A stretch of DNA of 64,000 nucleotides, taken from assembly GCF_004168365.1 (NCBI RefSeq), contig NZ_CP035704.1, positions 186,001 to 250,000 on the forward strand, in the 5' to 3' direction. The notes under the pieces are model-generated. The model ran no database searches and was not told the origin of the DNA. It worked only from the letters and a program-made list of their open reading frames with translations. The DNA comes from Pseudolysobacter antarcticus. Lineage in GTDB: Bacteria > Pseudomonadota > Gammaproteobacteria > Xanthomonadales > Rhodanobacteraceae. Both the position numbers and the translations under genes were made by a program. Every line of letters starts with the position of its first letter. The stretch's first letter is position 1. This document shows positions 1 through 8,646 of the stretch, piece by piece.

Positions 1-1124
1 GCGGTGCTGTAGGGCCCCGCCGTTGCCGGCGTGAGGCTGAAGATCGTGGTGCCGTCCATCTTCACCTTGAAGGTCGCGGCGGGATCGGGAGGCGAGGAGA
101 TGCTCGACTCCCACCACACATAGAAGTTCAAAGTTTTCGGGCCCGATGCGATATTGCCGGTCTGTTCCACCGATCCTGCTTCCGCGTTTCCGTTGGCGCC
201 GCCGAACCAGACCCAGTACGCGCCGGTGCGAGCGCCGGGGCAGGCGGCGCCGCCGCACACGGGCGTGCCGTAGCCGGTGGAGGTCTGGGTCCAGTAGTCG
301 GGCACAACGCCCGCTTCGAAGCTGCCATCCTGGACCAAGGAGGCCTGGACCAAGGAGGCGACCGAGAAGAGCTGGAAGACCACCGCCTGATTCTGCGTCG
401 CTGGGCCGAAGCCGAAGAGTTCGGTGCTGAGAAAGTTGAAATTGGTGCGGCTGCTGTCGTGGAAGTAGCCGTACTTATGGTCCAGGGGGTTCGAGCCAAC
501 AGCCAGCGCAGTGCCGCCATCGCGCACAATCGCGGTGAGGGCGTCGTCGTCCCGAAAGCCCAAGCCCGTGCCCCGGTCGCTCTGGAAATTCACCACAATG
601 CCGTGGGACGTGAGGCCACTCAGCGGAATCGGCGGGTCGAGCGGCAAGTTGAACGGCATAAACGTATTGGGCTGGAAAGTAAGCGGGCCAGTCTGGGCCT
701 CGATGAGGTAACCCACCGCGCTGGAGAACACCGGCGTATTCCCTGTGGCGGCGCTCGACCAGTTGTCCAACAGCTGCACTCGTGCGCGAATGCCAGCGTA
801 ATTGGTCGGGTTGTTCGGCAAGAACGCGCAATACACGCTGATGCTCGAGATGATCGGATTGGCGCCACCGGCGCTGCCCAGATCGATCGGCATGCCAACG
901 TAGGTCATGTTTGAATTTGAGATGATTTCGCGAAAGTTTTGGGTGCCGGTGTACGAATCGAACACCGGCACCTGCACATCGCGCACGCTCTGCAGGGATT
1001 TCCCATTGACGAGTTGAGCGACCAGCGGTGGGCCCGGTGTCAGCACGCGTTGCGGCGCTCCGCGCTCCGTGGCGCCCGCGAGCGGCGCTATCAGCACCAA
1101 CAAAAACGGCAGCAGAAACTTCAT
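1..1124 (-). CDS. Large exported protein, C-terminus off the window
   Basis: An open frame runs without a stop from ATG at 1124 to the window edge (374 codons). It starts MKFLLPFLLVLIAPLAGA, a clear signal peptide, behind a GGGGAAAG ribosome site. The middle is a beta-rich segment with no catalytic motif I recognise. Around residue 270 a second module starts (DGSFEAG, YWTQTSTGYG, TGAYWVWFGG, WWESS), resembling jelly-roll carbohydrate-binding-like modules common in secreted bacterial proteins; that is family resemblance only. A 15-bp unit is tandemly duplicated in frame at 331-360, giving ASLVQASLVQ just before this module. Function unknown; likely cell-surface or extracellular. Its leader CACTTGGGGAAA also precedes a delta-60 gene at 36144. 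Confidence 0.8.
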   Translation of the reverse strand, partial: MKFLLPFLLVLIAPLAGATERGAPQRVLTPGPPLVAQLVNGKSLQSVRDVQVPVFDSYTGTQNFREIISNSNMTYVGMPIDLGSAGGANPIISSISVYCAFLPNNPTNYAGIRARVQLLDNWSSAATGNTPVFSSAVGYLIEAQTGPLTFQPNTFMPFNLPLDPPIPLSGLTSHGIVVNFQSDRGTGLGFRDDDALTAIVRDGGTALAVGSNPLDHKYGYFHDSSRTNFNFLSTELFGFGPATQNQAVVFQLFSVASLVQASLVQDGSFEAGVVPDYWTQTSTGYGTPVCGGAACPGARTGAYWVWFGGANGNAEAGSVEQTGNIASGPKTLNFYVWWESSISSPPDPAATFKVKMDGTTIFSLTPATAGPYST

Positions 1125-1215
1125 GCATCTTTCCCCAAGTGAGTGTCTGCCGGACGTCCGGCCGCGTGGCGTGATCCGCGGCCCCTGCCTGGGTCCGGAC
1201 AGCGCAGCATCATGC

Positions 1216-1586
1216 ATGCTCGCGATGCTGTCAATCGCGCATCGGGCTGCGCGAAAGGCCGGCCGTGGGGCATCGAACGACCATGACACCGGCGTGGATG
1301 GACGGGTCGACAGGCTGTATCAGCAGCTGCGCATACTGGCGGGCAGCGAACGCCGTCGCGGCGGTTCGCCCGACACCTTGCACACCACCGCCTTCAATAC
1401 GACTTGGCGCTCAACGCCCTCGCGTGCGACTACGCGCGAATGCTTGGCCAAGTCGTCGCCGCGGTGGGCACCACCGTGAACGCAATGGAAGCGTTGTCGC
1501 TGCAGGATATGGCACAAAGGGTGGATCGACTGGTCGCTTTCGAAGCGGCATTGACGGGCTACTACATCGATATCCCGCCCGAGTAA
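1216..1586 (+). pseudogene. Possible small gene broken by a single-base deletion
   Basis: Two plus-strand frames join into one plausible protein if one base is restored near 1395. The first frame (from ATG 1216 or 1225) reads ...VDRLYQQLRILAG...DTLHTTAF. The second reads QYDLALNALACDYARMLGQ... and ends IDIPPE at the TAA at 1584-1586. The second part has strongly G/C-biased third positions, as real genes here do, and an amphipathic helical look. I do not recognise the family. It could instead be an intact 60-residue ORF from TTG at 1404, or chance. Confidence 0.35.
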
Positions 1587-1840
1587 TATTCTCCGGTGCG
1601 CACCCGTTCGGTCGAACACTAATTGGCGGTTGCAGCCCGGCGTGACCGCAGTGCGAAGCGGCTCATGATTTTGTTCCCTTGTAGTCATTGTCGACCTGCT
1701 GCGTCAACTTACCCCGTCTACGTCGATCCGCTTGAGCAAATAATCAGGGACAATATCGACAGGTATGCTTGGCATCTGATGCAATCTGGTCCAGAGCTGC
1801 CGTTACGAGCGACGACTTTCAGTGGTTTTGTGTCACGACT
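1587..1840. other. Non-coding stretch between the ORF remnant and the next gene
   Basis: About 250 bases with only short, weakly biased ORFs. I see no convincing hairpin terminator, RNA gene or repeat. Confidence 0.4.
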
Positions 1841-4270
1841 TCAATCAAATCCGTTGCGAAAGATCACCAGTATGGCGGTATGGGTGGCTTGCATCGTACC
1901 GTTGAGACTGACCTGAGCGGTCACCGTGGGATCAGGTGTCGTCGTCAGCACCGTCACATCTAGCGTCCATGTAAGCGTGCCACCTATGGGCAAGCTCGGG
2001 ACGGTCATCGATGCGCTACTGCTGGCAGGACAACTGGCTCCGCCGGCTGCCGAACAACTCAATGTCGCGTTGAAGGCATCCAACCCCGCAGATAATCCAA
2101 AATCGATTCCGACATTCGTTGCTGCTGCCGAGCCACTATTGCTCAATATCGCTGTGTACACGAGTGTCTCGCCGTAACTTGCGTAAGGTGCGCCAGCGCT
2201 GAGCGTCAGGCCCAGATTGGGTATGCCGCTGACGGTTGCCGTGCTAGTCACGGTAGCGGTGGCTGTGCCCGGCGCATTCTGTGTCAACGTTACGCTGACG
2301 GAAAAAGTACCGGGCGCCGTGTACGGGTGAGCGCCGCTGACAGCAAACGTTCCACTGCTACCACCTATTATGCCGGCCGTACTGCTCGATCCGTCACCCC
2401 AATTGATGCTTGCAGTGAAATCAGCCGACGTGCTCGCGGTGTAGGTATCCGTGAAATTTGCGATCGAACCGCTGAACGCGCTCCCGACAACTGCCGAGAA
2501 GGCTACCGATGTTCCTGACAGGGTATCCGACCGGGCAACTGAAAACGCCCCACCCACATACGACATAGTGTGAGATGTGTCGGTAGAGAGACCGCTGCAA
2601 CTGGGGCCGTCGATCGTGTACGAACCACCCGCGGCGAGCGTCGGGGCGATGCTGGTGCCGCCGTTCACCGTCGTGCATGTGGCCGTCCCGGTAACGCCCG
2701 GCGTGGCCGGGTAGCTGAACGTCGGCGAGCCACCGTAGTTCTGACTCCCTGTCACGGTCACGGCGATGGTCGCAGGCGTCACGGTGAACGCTCCACCCAC
2801 ATACGAAATGCTGTGAGCCGCGTCAGTGGAAAGACCGCTGCAACCGGTGACCGCGAGCGCATAGCCCGTCGCAGCTGCGAGTGTTGAGCTGACCGCGGTC
2901 GGCGTTGTGATGCCGTTCCCGGTCACCGTCAGTCCGGTGCAACTGACCGTGCCGGTCACCGAGCCGCCACTGGCGGTATCGGTCAATGTGGGGCTCGATG
3001 AGCCATACGTCTGCGAACCGTTGACCGTGACTGTGATCGGTATGGTCGCGCCATCGACCTCGAACGCACCTGCGTCGCAGAACGTCGCGCTCACAGCCAG
3101 GCGGGGATGGCCGCGCTGGTCCGTTGACGGGCACTTCGCAGCAGCGACCGCGTGGTAGGCCGAGCTGCCGGACGTGATGGCCATCGTCTGCGTCGGCCCG
3201 CCGTTGGGGGCTAGGCTGCCGAGCCCGATCGCCGCCGCGGTGGAGGACACGTTCCCGGTCTCCCCGCTGAAGCATGTGCCATCGTCGGCGACGTTGTAGC
3301 CCTGGTCAGTTAGCATCGTGGACGAGTACACACACGAGTGGACCGTGCCGCTAACCTTATTCGCGTTGAAGAGGTTGCCGCTCAACGTCAACGTGTTGAA
3401 GCTGTTGTAGACCGCTGCTCCAGCTACGCCAGCAGTGTTGCCAGAGAAGGTGCTATTTCTGATGACCTGCTCGCCACCATAATTGGTGATCGCCCCTCCC
3501 CACTGACCCGCGACATTTCCGGAGAACGTGGTGTTGGTAACGTTCAACCACCCGGTGTTGTAGATGGCTCCGCCATACGTGTACTGATTCGATCCGTTCG
3601 CGGTGTTCCCAGAAAACGTGCTGTTCGTGATCGTGATGGTGGCAGCGCTGTTGAAGATCGCGCCGCCGTCCTCGTAGACATTGTCCGCGTGGTTTGAGGC
3701 AAAGGTGCTGTTGTCGATGGTTACCGTGCCGCCATTGGCATAGATGGCACCGCCACCGGAGTTGCCGCTGACTGCCGAGTTGTTCGAGAACCTGCTGTTG
3801 GTGACGTGGAGCGTGCTGCCGTAGGTCTGGTCGTAGATGGCGCCGCCTGAGTACGCTGAGTTCCCCGAAAAGGTGACGTTGTCCACCGTGAGCGTGCTCG
3901 GCGTCGTTCCGCCAAACGCTCCCGAGATGATCGCGCCGCTAGCGGCACCAGTGATCGTCGCGCCGTTCCCCTCGATCGTCAGGGTGATGCCCTGCGCCAG
4001 CGTCAGCGGCCCTGGGGTGGTGCCGTTGAAAGTGTAGGTACAGCCCCCGACGAGATCGATCTCAGCTGTTTGGCCAGTGGTTACTGCTGCAACCGCCGCC
4101 GCAAGCCCCGCCATGTCGCCCGTCGTCCCCGTGCATCCCGCGGTCACCGGTGTGACCGCCCACGCTATGCCGCCGCCCCACACCTGTGCCGCAAGCAACG
4201 CCACGACGGAGAGCGAAGTCAGATAAGACAGACGGAAGCGACGCGCGCGAACCACCTTCGACACATGCAT
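1841..4270 (-). CDS. Secreted beta-helix / Ig-like repeat protein with NGF-type C-terminus
   Basis: This is an 809-residue exported protein. The ATG at 4270 is preferred over the TTG at 4282 because GGGG lies just upstream. Residues 1-38 are a signal peptide. Residues about 60-290 are a right-handed beta-helix with repeated FSGN and GGAIYN turns. Then comes a choice-of-anchor-Q-like end (DQRGHPRL...CDAGAFEVDG), two related repeats of about 95 residues (VTGSQNYG, SYVGGAF), a PKD-like segment (INWGDGSS), and a DUF11-like domain (LVYTAILSNSGSAAATNVG). It ends IFRNGFD, the C-terminal motif shared with six other exported proteins here. It probably acts at or beyond the cell surface. No enzyme motif is visible. 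Confidence 0.88.
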   Translation of the reverse strand: MHVSKVVRARRFRLSYLTSLSVVALLAAQVWGGGIAWAVTPVTAGCTGTTGDMAGLAAAVAAVTTGQTAEIDLVGGCTYTFNGTTPGPLTLAQGITLTIEGNGATITGAASGAIISGAFGGTTPSTLTVDNVTFSGNSAYSGGAIYDQTYGSTLHVTNSRFSNNSAVSGNSGGGAIYANGGTVTIDNSTFASNHADNVYEDGGAIFNSAATITITNSTFSGNTANGSNQYTYGGAIYNTGWLNVTNTTFSGNVAGQWGGAITNYGGEQVIRNSTFSGNTAGVAGAAVYNSFNTLTLSGNLFNANKVSGTVHSCVYSSTMLTDQGYNVADDGTCFSGETGNVSSTAAAIGLGSLAPNGGPTQTMAITSGSSAYHAVAAAKCPSTDQRGHPRLAVSATFCDAGAFEVDGATIPITVTVNGSQTYGSSSPTLTDTASGGSVTGTVSCTGLTVTGNGITTPTAVSSTLAAATGYALAVTGCSGLSTDAAHSISYVGGAFTVTPATIAVTVTGSQNYGGSPTFSYPATPGVTGTATCTTVNGGTSIAPTLAAGGSYTIDGPSCSGLSTDTSHTMSYVGGAFSVARSDTLSGTSVAFSAVVGSAFSGSIANFTDTYTASTSADFTASINWGDGSSSTAGIIGGSSGTFAVSGAHPYTAPGTFSVSVTLTQNAPGTATATVTSTATVSGIPNLGLTLSAGAPYASYGETLVYTAILSNSGSAAATNVGIDFGLSAGLDAFNATLSCSAAGGASCPASSSASMTVPSLPIGGTLTWTLDVTVLTTTPDPTVTAQVSLNGTMQATHTAILVIFRNGFD

Positions 4271-4659
4271 TGGCTGCCCCAAGAACGATTAGTTGCGGTT
4301 TAAATGACTTTCGCGACCTCACCTGCCCCGAAGTACCGCTCTGCGAGCAACGGGAATGGCACGTGGTATTTTTCGGGAATGATTGTCCTCTCCCACCTAA
4401 GTTCCGTCCAGTCTTGGCGAAGAATTCTCAGCGAGATTCTGCCCGGCCCGTTTAGCCGAAGTCGCGGTAACCTGGGGAAACTCAGGCATTCTTTTTCGGC
4501 CAGGAACATAGCGCAGGATTCGGATCCTTTATGTCCTAGTGGCCAATGCCTCCTCAAACTCGGCGCTTGAATTGTTACCACCATATTCAGTCCAGCCCGT
4601 TATCACCATAATCAGACAAATTGGACTTTTTATGAGGCGGTGGCTAACTAATCGTGTGG

Positions 4660-4680
4660 GTGAAAGGATAGTTTGGCCAC
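4660..4680 (+). repeat. Short repeat, copy 1 (GTGAAAGGATAGTTTGGCC)
   Basis: GTGAAAGGATAGTTTGGCCAC, followed 25 bases later by a second copy in the same orientation. A third, inverted copy lies at 6362-6380. The copies bracket the cassette-like island. Confidence 0.7.
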
Positions 4681-4684
4681 GATC

Positions 4685-4704
4685 GGAAAGCATAGTTTGG
4701 CCAC
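4685..4704 (+). repeat. Short repeat, copy 2 (GGAAAGCATAGTTTGGCC)
   Basis: It shares 17 consecutive bases (GAAAGCATAGTTTGGCC) with the inverted copy at 6362-6380. Confidence 0.7.
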
Positions 4705-4906
4705 GCCTAAGCGTACCCTCAGGTAATCGCCTCTTGGGAGCAGTCGCGACTCCAGTATCGCCAAGAATTGCCGACAACAACTTGCTGTTTCGAGCCTCGT
4801 GGGCGTAGTAGCGTCGCGAAGTGCGGGCGCGCAAAGCATCGGCTCATGCCGGACGAGCGCGTACATTTCATCCTACGTGGGTAATTGCAATTCAATCACT
4901 TACAAT

Positions 4907-4970
4907 GCTTACCGTTCCGGTTCAGCGGCGTGCCCCGCCGCGAACCGTCCGCTCCAACCCGTTTTTAGGC
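4907..4970 (-). other. Putative attC site downstream of the RibD/DHFR-like gene
   Basis: The minus strand begins GCCTAAA four bases after the stop codon. It holds a strong hairpin at 4919-4946 (GGTTC-GCGGCG arms) with one unpaired base, an extrahelical base being typical of attC. The far end GGTAAGC is only a partial match to GTTRRRY, so this may be a degenerate site, or a plain terminator. Confidence 0.45.
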
Positions 4971-4975
4971 CGTCA

Positions 4976-5608
4976 TCATTGACGCACATAGCGCAAGTGT
5001 GTGGCGGTTGGACTATCAAGAACCCTGTCAATGCGAAACTGTGGCCCGGGCTCGCGCAGGTTCTCGAAGAGACGCCGCCCGCTGCCGAACAACACCGGTG
5101 CCAAGGCGATTTCCAACTCGTCGATGACACCCAGGTTCAGGTACTGCTGGATCACATCCGCTCCACCCGCGATACGAATATCACGACTGCCTGCGGATTC
5201 CCGAGCCAGCTCCAGGGCGTGCTCCAGCCCGTCATTGATGAAATGAAAGGTGGTGCCACCGGGGCGCGACCAGGGTTCGCGTTTCATATTGGTCAGCACA
5301 TATACCGGTGTGTGAAACGGAGCCTCCTCTGGCCAGGCGCTCTCGCCTTGGTCGAACATTCGCTTGCCCATGATGTTGGCACCGATGCGCTCGCTTGTGC
5401 TGCGAACGAGGTCATTGACCGGGCCGGTATCTCCCCCGGGTCCGAGCTTGAGGAGGTTCTCGCGAAAGTGCTGTTGGTTGAATATCCAGGCCATCATCGC
5501 ACCCCACTTGGCGCCCCAATTCTTGTACGCAGGATTCTGCATGGTCATTCCTTCCGGCGCCATGTAGCCATCAAGGCTAAGCCCAATGTTGACGAATACT
5601 TTGCTCAT
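4976..5608 (-). CDS. RibD C-terminal / dihydrofolate-reductase-fold family protein
   Basis: 210 residues, a full-length stand-alone RibD_C domain. The N-terminus MSKVFVNIGLSLDGYMAPEG is the family's first beta strand and loop. The C-terminal half has RIAGGADVIQQYLNLGVIDE and APVLFGSGRRLF, the usual NADPH-binding Gly-rich region and dimer strand. Such proteins are presumed NADPH-dependent reductases of pterin- or pyrimidine-like substrates; the substrate cannot be read from sequence. The ribosome site is GAGAGGAG. It starts about 30 bases after one attC-like box and stops just before another, so it looks like a captured cassette gene. Stand-alone members are common in bacteria and need not confer antifolate resistance. 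Confidence 0.9.
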   Translation of the reverse strand: MSKVFVNIGLSLDGYMAPEGMTMQNPAYKNWGAKWGAMMAWIFNQQHFRENLLKLGPGGDTGPVNDLVRSTSERIGANIMGKRMFDQGESAWPEEAPFHTPVYVLTNMKREPWSRPGGTTFHFINDGLEHALELARESAGSRDIRIAGGADVIQQYLNLGVIDELEIALAPVLFGSGRRLFENLREPGPQFRIDRVLDSPTATHLRYVRQ

Positions 5609-5636
5609 GATTCTCCTCTCGCATGTTCGGATGTCG

Positions 5637-5705
5637 GCCTAAAATTTTGAGATAATCGGCATGAACCGGCTTGCCGGACATGCCTGGTTGATTGAAGGGT
5701 TAGGC
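5637..5705 (-). other. Putative attC site of the macrodomain cassette
   Basis: Minus strand: GCCTAAC at 5705-5699 overlaps the TAA stop of the macrodomain gene. CTTCAATCAA follows, then a nested hairpin (GGCATG, CCGGC arms at 5658-5684) with an unequal bulge. The far end TTTTAGGC at 5644-5637 differs from GTTAGGC at the usually conserved G. Length 69 bases is typical for attC. Confidence 0.6.
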
Positions 5706-6218
5706 CGCTGGTTCATTGACCGCAGCCTTATAGACCGCGAGATCGCTAGTGGAGAAGCAGCAGAAGACAACTTCTTGAATCGATGGGCACACACTAAGAG
5801 CCGCGCGAACAGTACTTACTGCGACCATGGCAGCCAGCTCAATTGGATAGCCGTATATGCCGGTGCTGATGCTCGGAAAGGCAATGGATGTAGCTTGATT
5901 TTTTGCTGCAAGTTCTACTGCACGACGGTAGCAAGAAGCTAGAAGCTCGGGCTCATCGTTCGTGCCACCCCGCCAGACCGGACCTACTGTATGAATGATG
6001 TACTTAGCGAGAAGCCGATAGCCTTTGGTTAGCTTTGCTTCGCCGGTCTTGCACCCTCCCAGGAGGCGGCACTCGTGCACCAACTCTGGGCCGGCGGCTC
6101 GGTGAATTGCCCCATCAACGCCGCCGCCGCCCAAAAGCGAGGAGTTCGCTGCGTTGACTATGGCGGTGACTGACAACTTCGTGATGTCAGCTTGGATGAC
6201 ACTAAAAGTTGCAGGCAT
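5700..6218 (-). CDS. Macrodomain protein, ADP-ribose deacylase/hydrolase type
   Basis: 172 residues, one complete macrodomain of the YmdB/O-acetyl-ADP-ribose deacetylase type. Visible motifs: [20 protein letters not shown] with the key Asn and Asp, [16 protein letters not shown] (the substrate loop), [11 protein letters not shown], and [12 protein letters not shown] (phosphate loop). Family members remove acetyl or ADP-ribosyl groups from ADP-ribose or proteins in the cytoplasm. Its stop codon is embedded in an attC-like GCCTAAC box, and its ATG lies 10 bases after a perfect GTTAGGC, marking it as a cassette gene. Macrodomains are known cargo in phage- and integron-associated islands, where they may counter NAD- or ADP-ribose-based immunity; that role is inference. 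Confidence 0.92.
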   Translation of the reverse strand: MPATFSVIQADITKLSVTAIVNAANSSLLGGGGVDGAIHRAAGPELVHECRLLGGCKTGEAKLTKGYRLLAKYIIHTVGPVWRGGTNDEPELLASCYRRAVELAAKNQATSIAFPSISTGIYGYPIELAAMVAVSTVRAALSVCPSIQEVVFCCFSTSDLAVYKAAVNEPAA

Positions 6219-6228
6219 TTCTTAAGCG

Positions 6229-6283
6229 GCCTAACTTTTGAGCTATGCGGGCGCTGCCGCGAAAGTTGAAGTTTACCGCATGG
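6229..6283 (-). other. Putative attC or attI boundary upstream of the macrodomain cassette
   Basis: Minus strand: CTCAAAAGTTAGGCCGC carries a perfect GTTAGGC core (6235-6229), preceded by a GCGG...CCGC hairpin. The distal box near 6283 (GGTAAAC) is poor, so this may be a truncated attC or the array boundary. A very similar string (CTCAAAATTTTAGGCCG) occurs at the next site. Confidence 0.5.
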
Positions 6284-6361
6284 AGTCGCAGCGATCCGCT
6301 TGACCGAATAGTAAAGTTACAAGGCTTTATGATCACCGATGCTAGAGACATGGGCCAAAAC

Positions 6362-6380
6362 GGCCAAACTATGCTTTCAC
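6362..6380 (-). repeat. Short repeat, inverted copy 3
   Basis: GGCCAAACTATGCTTTCAC on the plus strand is the reverse complement of the motif at 4660-4704. It lies about 30 bases from the tRNA 3' end. Confidence 0.7.
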
Positions 6381-6410
6381 GCACAAATCGAAACAACTCT
6401 TTGATTGTGA

Positions 6411-6487
<77 letters not shown>

Positions 6488-6535
6488 GCGGGGCGTGCGA
6501 TGGTCGCGATGCTGGCGCAGGTTGTTGCATCACAC

Positions 6536-6550
6536 CCGGCGTTGCGCCGG
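6536..6550. other. Small inverted repeat between tRNA and rpoD
   Basis: CCGGC-GTTGC-GCCGG; a 5-bp stem of uncertain role, upstream of the tRNA gene and downstream of rpoD. Confidence 0.3.
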
Positions 6551-6583
6551 ATGGATCGTGTAGCGATGAATCGGCTGGATCGT

Positions 6584-6615
6584 GCGGAGCGATGATCCTT
6601 CAATCATCGCTCCGC
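6584..6615 (-). terminator. Hairpin just downstream of rpoD
   Basis: A perfect 13-bp stem (GCGGAGCGATGAT) with a 6-base loop starts 11 bases after the rpoD stop. No T tract follows, so it may stabilise the mRNA 3' end or act as a weak terminator. Confidence 0.6.
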
Positions 6616-6625
6616 AAACCCTAGT

Positions 6626-8485
6626 TTATTCGAGATCGAGGAAACTGCGTAGCTGTTCCGAACGGCTCGGGTGACGCAGTTTGCGCAGCGCCTTGGCTTC
6701 GATCTGGCGGATGCGTTCGCGCGTGACATCGAACTGCTTGCCGACTTCTTCCAGCGTGTGATCGGTGTTCATGTCGATGCCGAAACGCATGCGCAGCACT
6801 TTCGCTTCGCGCGGCGTGAGGCCACCGAGCACGTCGCGCACGGTTTCCTGCAGGCCGGTGCCGGTGGCGGCTTCGACCGGCGATTCGATACTCGTGTCTT
6901 CGATGAAATCGCCGAGATGCGAATCTTCGTCGTCGCCGATCGGGGTTTCCATCGAGATCGGTTCTTTCGCGATCTTGAGCACCTTGCGGATCTTGTCCTC
7001 GGGCATTTCCATCTTCACCGCGAGTTCTTCGGGCGTGGGTTCGCGACCCATTTCCTGCAGCATCTGGCGGCTGATGCGATTGAGCTTGTTGATGGTCTCG
7101 ATCATGTGCACGGGAATACGAATGGTGCGCGCCTGATCCGCGATCGAGCGCGTGATCGCCTGACGAATCCACCACGTTGCATAGGTCGAGAATTTGTAAC
7201 CGCGACGATATTCAAATTTGTCGACGGCCTTCATGAGGCCGATGTTGCCTTCCTGGATCAGGTCAAGGAACTGCAAGCCGCGATTTGTATACTTTTTCGC
7301 AATCGAGATCACCAGGCGCAGGTTGGCTTCGACCATTTCCTTCTTCGCGCGGCGTGCTTTCGCTTCGCCGATCGACATTGCGCGATTGATTTCCTTGATA
7401 TCGGTGAGCGACAAAAACAGCGTCTGCTCGAGCGCGATGAGCTGTTCTTGTTCCTTGATGATTTCTTCGCGATGCGTGCGAATGCCGGACGACCATTTCT
7501 GCTTCTTGCGGATCAGTTCATCGGCAAAGGTGAGGTTGGTTTCGTTCGACGGAAACGCCTTGAGGAAATCCTTGCGCGGCATTTTTGCCTGCTTGATGCA
7601 GACGTCCATCATGATGCGCTCGTGCGAGCGGATGTTCTGCACCACGTCGCGCAACTTGCGCACAAAGCTGTCGATCATGATCGACGGCAGCTTGAGTTTA
7701 AGGAAAGCCTCGGCCATCTGGTCGCGGATCTTCTGCGCTTTCTTGTCGTCGAGGCCGGCCTTGGACGTGGCCTTCTGGAACTTGGTGTAGAAGCCGCGCA
7801 GTTCTTCCATGCGGTTGGCCACTTCGATCGGATCCGGGCCGGTATCGCCGGGCGCGGCTTCTTCGCCGTCGGCGGATTCTTCCTCGTCATCCTTCGCCAC
7901 GGCTTCGCTGCTGTCGTCTTCGAGCAGCGCTTCGATCACTTCCGGCGGCGGTGGCGGCTCGATATCGAGGAAACCGGTCAGCACTTCGGACAAACGTTTT
8001 TTGCCTTCCTTGTGCTGGTCGAATTCTTCGAGCAGCAAATGGATCGACCACGGGAAACTCGCTAGCGAGGATTGCACCTGATTCAGGCCTTCCTCGATGC
8101 GCTTGGCAATCGCGATTTCGCCTTCGCGTGTAAGCAGCTCGACCGTACCCATTTCGCGCATGTACATGCGCACCGGATCGGTGGTGCGGCCGACTTCGGA
8201 ATCCACCGCCGACAACACGGCGACGGCTTCTTCGGTCGCGGTTTCGTCATCGGTGGCGACCGGCGTTTCGGGCAGCAAGGTTTCGGTATCTGGTGCTACT
8301 TCATGCACCTCGATACCCATCTCGTTGATCATGCCGATGATGTCTTCGAGCTGCTCCGGATCGACGATGTCGTCGGGCAGGTGATCGTTGACTTCGGCGT
8401 AGGTCAGGTAACCCTGTTCCTTGCCTTTGATGATCAGCGATTTGATTTCGGATTGTTGCTGCGCGGGTGTTGTCTCGATCGCCAT
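6626..8485 (-). CDS. rpoD: RNA polymerase primary sigma factor (sigma-70)
   Basis: 619 residues, the usual length for a gammaproteobacterial RpoD. Region 1.1 spans about 1-80. Region 1.2 follows [11 protein letters not shown], with an acidic non-conserved region around 180-220. Region 2 contains [32 protein letters not shown] and [17 protein letters not shown] (core binding, -10 recognition and melting). Region 3 has [13 protein letters not shown]. Region 4 ends in the helix-turn-helix [20 protein letters not shown] and the tail SFLDLE. It directs RNA polymerase to housekeeping promoters. The ATG at 8485 is preceded by GGAATCCC. The plus-strand ORF of 464 codons opposite it is a shadow. Confidence 0.99.
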   Translation of the reverse strand: MAIETTPAQQQSEIKSLIIKGKEQGYLTYAEVNDHLPDDIVDPEQLEDIIGMINEMGIEVHEVAPDTETLLPETPVATDDETATEEAVAVLSAVDSEVGRTTDPVRMYMREMGTVELLTREGEIAIAKRIEEGLNQVQSSLASFPWSIHLLLEEFDQHKEGKKRLSEVLTGFLDIEPPPPPEVIEALLEDDSSEAVAKDDEEESADGEEAAPGDTGPDPIEVANRMEELRGFYTKFQKATSKAGLDDKKAQKIRDQMAEAFLKLKLPSIMIDSFVRKLRDVVQNIRSHERIMMDVCIKQAKMPRKDFLKAFPSNETNLTFADELIRKKQKWSSGIRTHREEIIKEQEQLIALEQTLFLSLTDIKEINRAMSIGEAKARRAKKEMVEANLRLVISIAKKYTNRGLQFLDLIQEGNIGLMKAVDKFEYRRGYKFSTYATWWIRQAITRSIADQARTIRIPVHMIETINKLNRISRQMLQEMGREPTPEELAVKMEMPEDKIRKVLKIAKEPISMETPIGDDEDSHLGDFIEDTSIESPVEAATGTGLQETVRDVLGGLTPREAKVLRMRFGIDMNTDHTLEEVGKQFDVTRERIRQIEAKALRKLRHPSRSEQLRSFLDLE

Positions 8486-8646
8486 GGGATTCCGTAAGTA
8501 ATATGCTGCTAACTAGAACCTTGCAGTATAGGCGGGGTGTCAAGGGTGACTTAACTGACTGAATTTACTGGCATCTGCGAAAAGCGGCCCTGTTGGCTGC
8601 GGCGCACGTTCGATGCTTGTGGGATGCACGTTATATGCAGACGGTT

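Larger units (their letters stand above)
4271..4906. other. Gene-poor, lower-GC stretch
   Basis: No ORF here has convincing codon bias. The only clear structures are two copies of a repeat containing ATAGTTTGGCCAC at 4660-4704. A 94-codon minus-strand ORF (4300-4584) has no recognisable family and is not called. Confidence 0.5.
4907..6283 (-). mobile_element. Integron-like cassette pair without integrase (CALIN-like)
   Basis: Read on the minus strand, two genes in the same direction are separated and flanked by attC-like sites. Order: site at 6283-6229, macrodomain gene, site at 5705-5637, RibD/DHFR-like gene, site at 4970-4907. The macrodomain stop codon lies inside the site's GCCTAAC box, and each ORF starts 10-30 bases after a (G/T)TTAGGC box, as in integron gene cassettes. 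No tyrosine recombinase of the IntI type is in the window. The island has lower GC than its neighbours and abuts a tRNA gene. Confidence 0.6.

Noticed and set aside
4300-4584. 94-codon minus-strand ORF as a third cassette gene
   Set aside because: No codon bias, no family match, and no attC-like site at its end.
4799-5650. 283-codon plus-strand ORF over the RibD/DHFR-like gene
   Set aside because: The minus-strand frame has clear family motifs; this one does not.
6671-8065. 464-codon plus-strand ORF opposite rpoD
   Set aside because: Antisense shadow of a strongly conserved gene; no start context and no recognisable domain.
8515-8560. Promoter for rpoD from TTGACA and TATACT strings
   Set aside because: The two elements are only seven bases apart, far from the 17 required, so they cannot be one -35/-10 pair.
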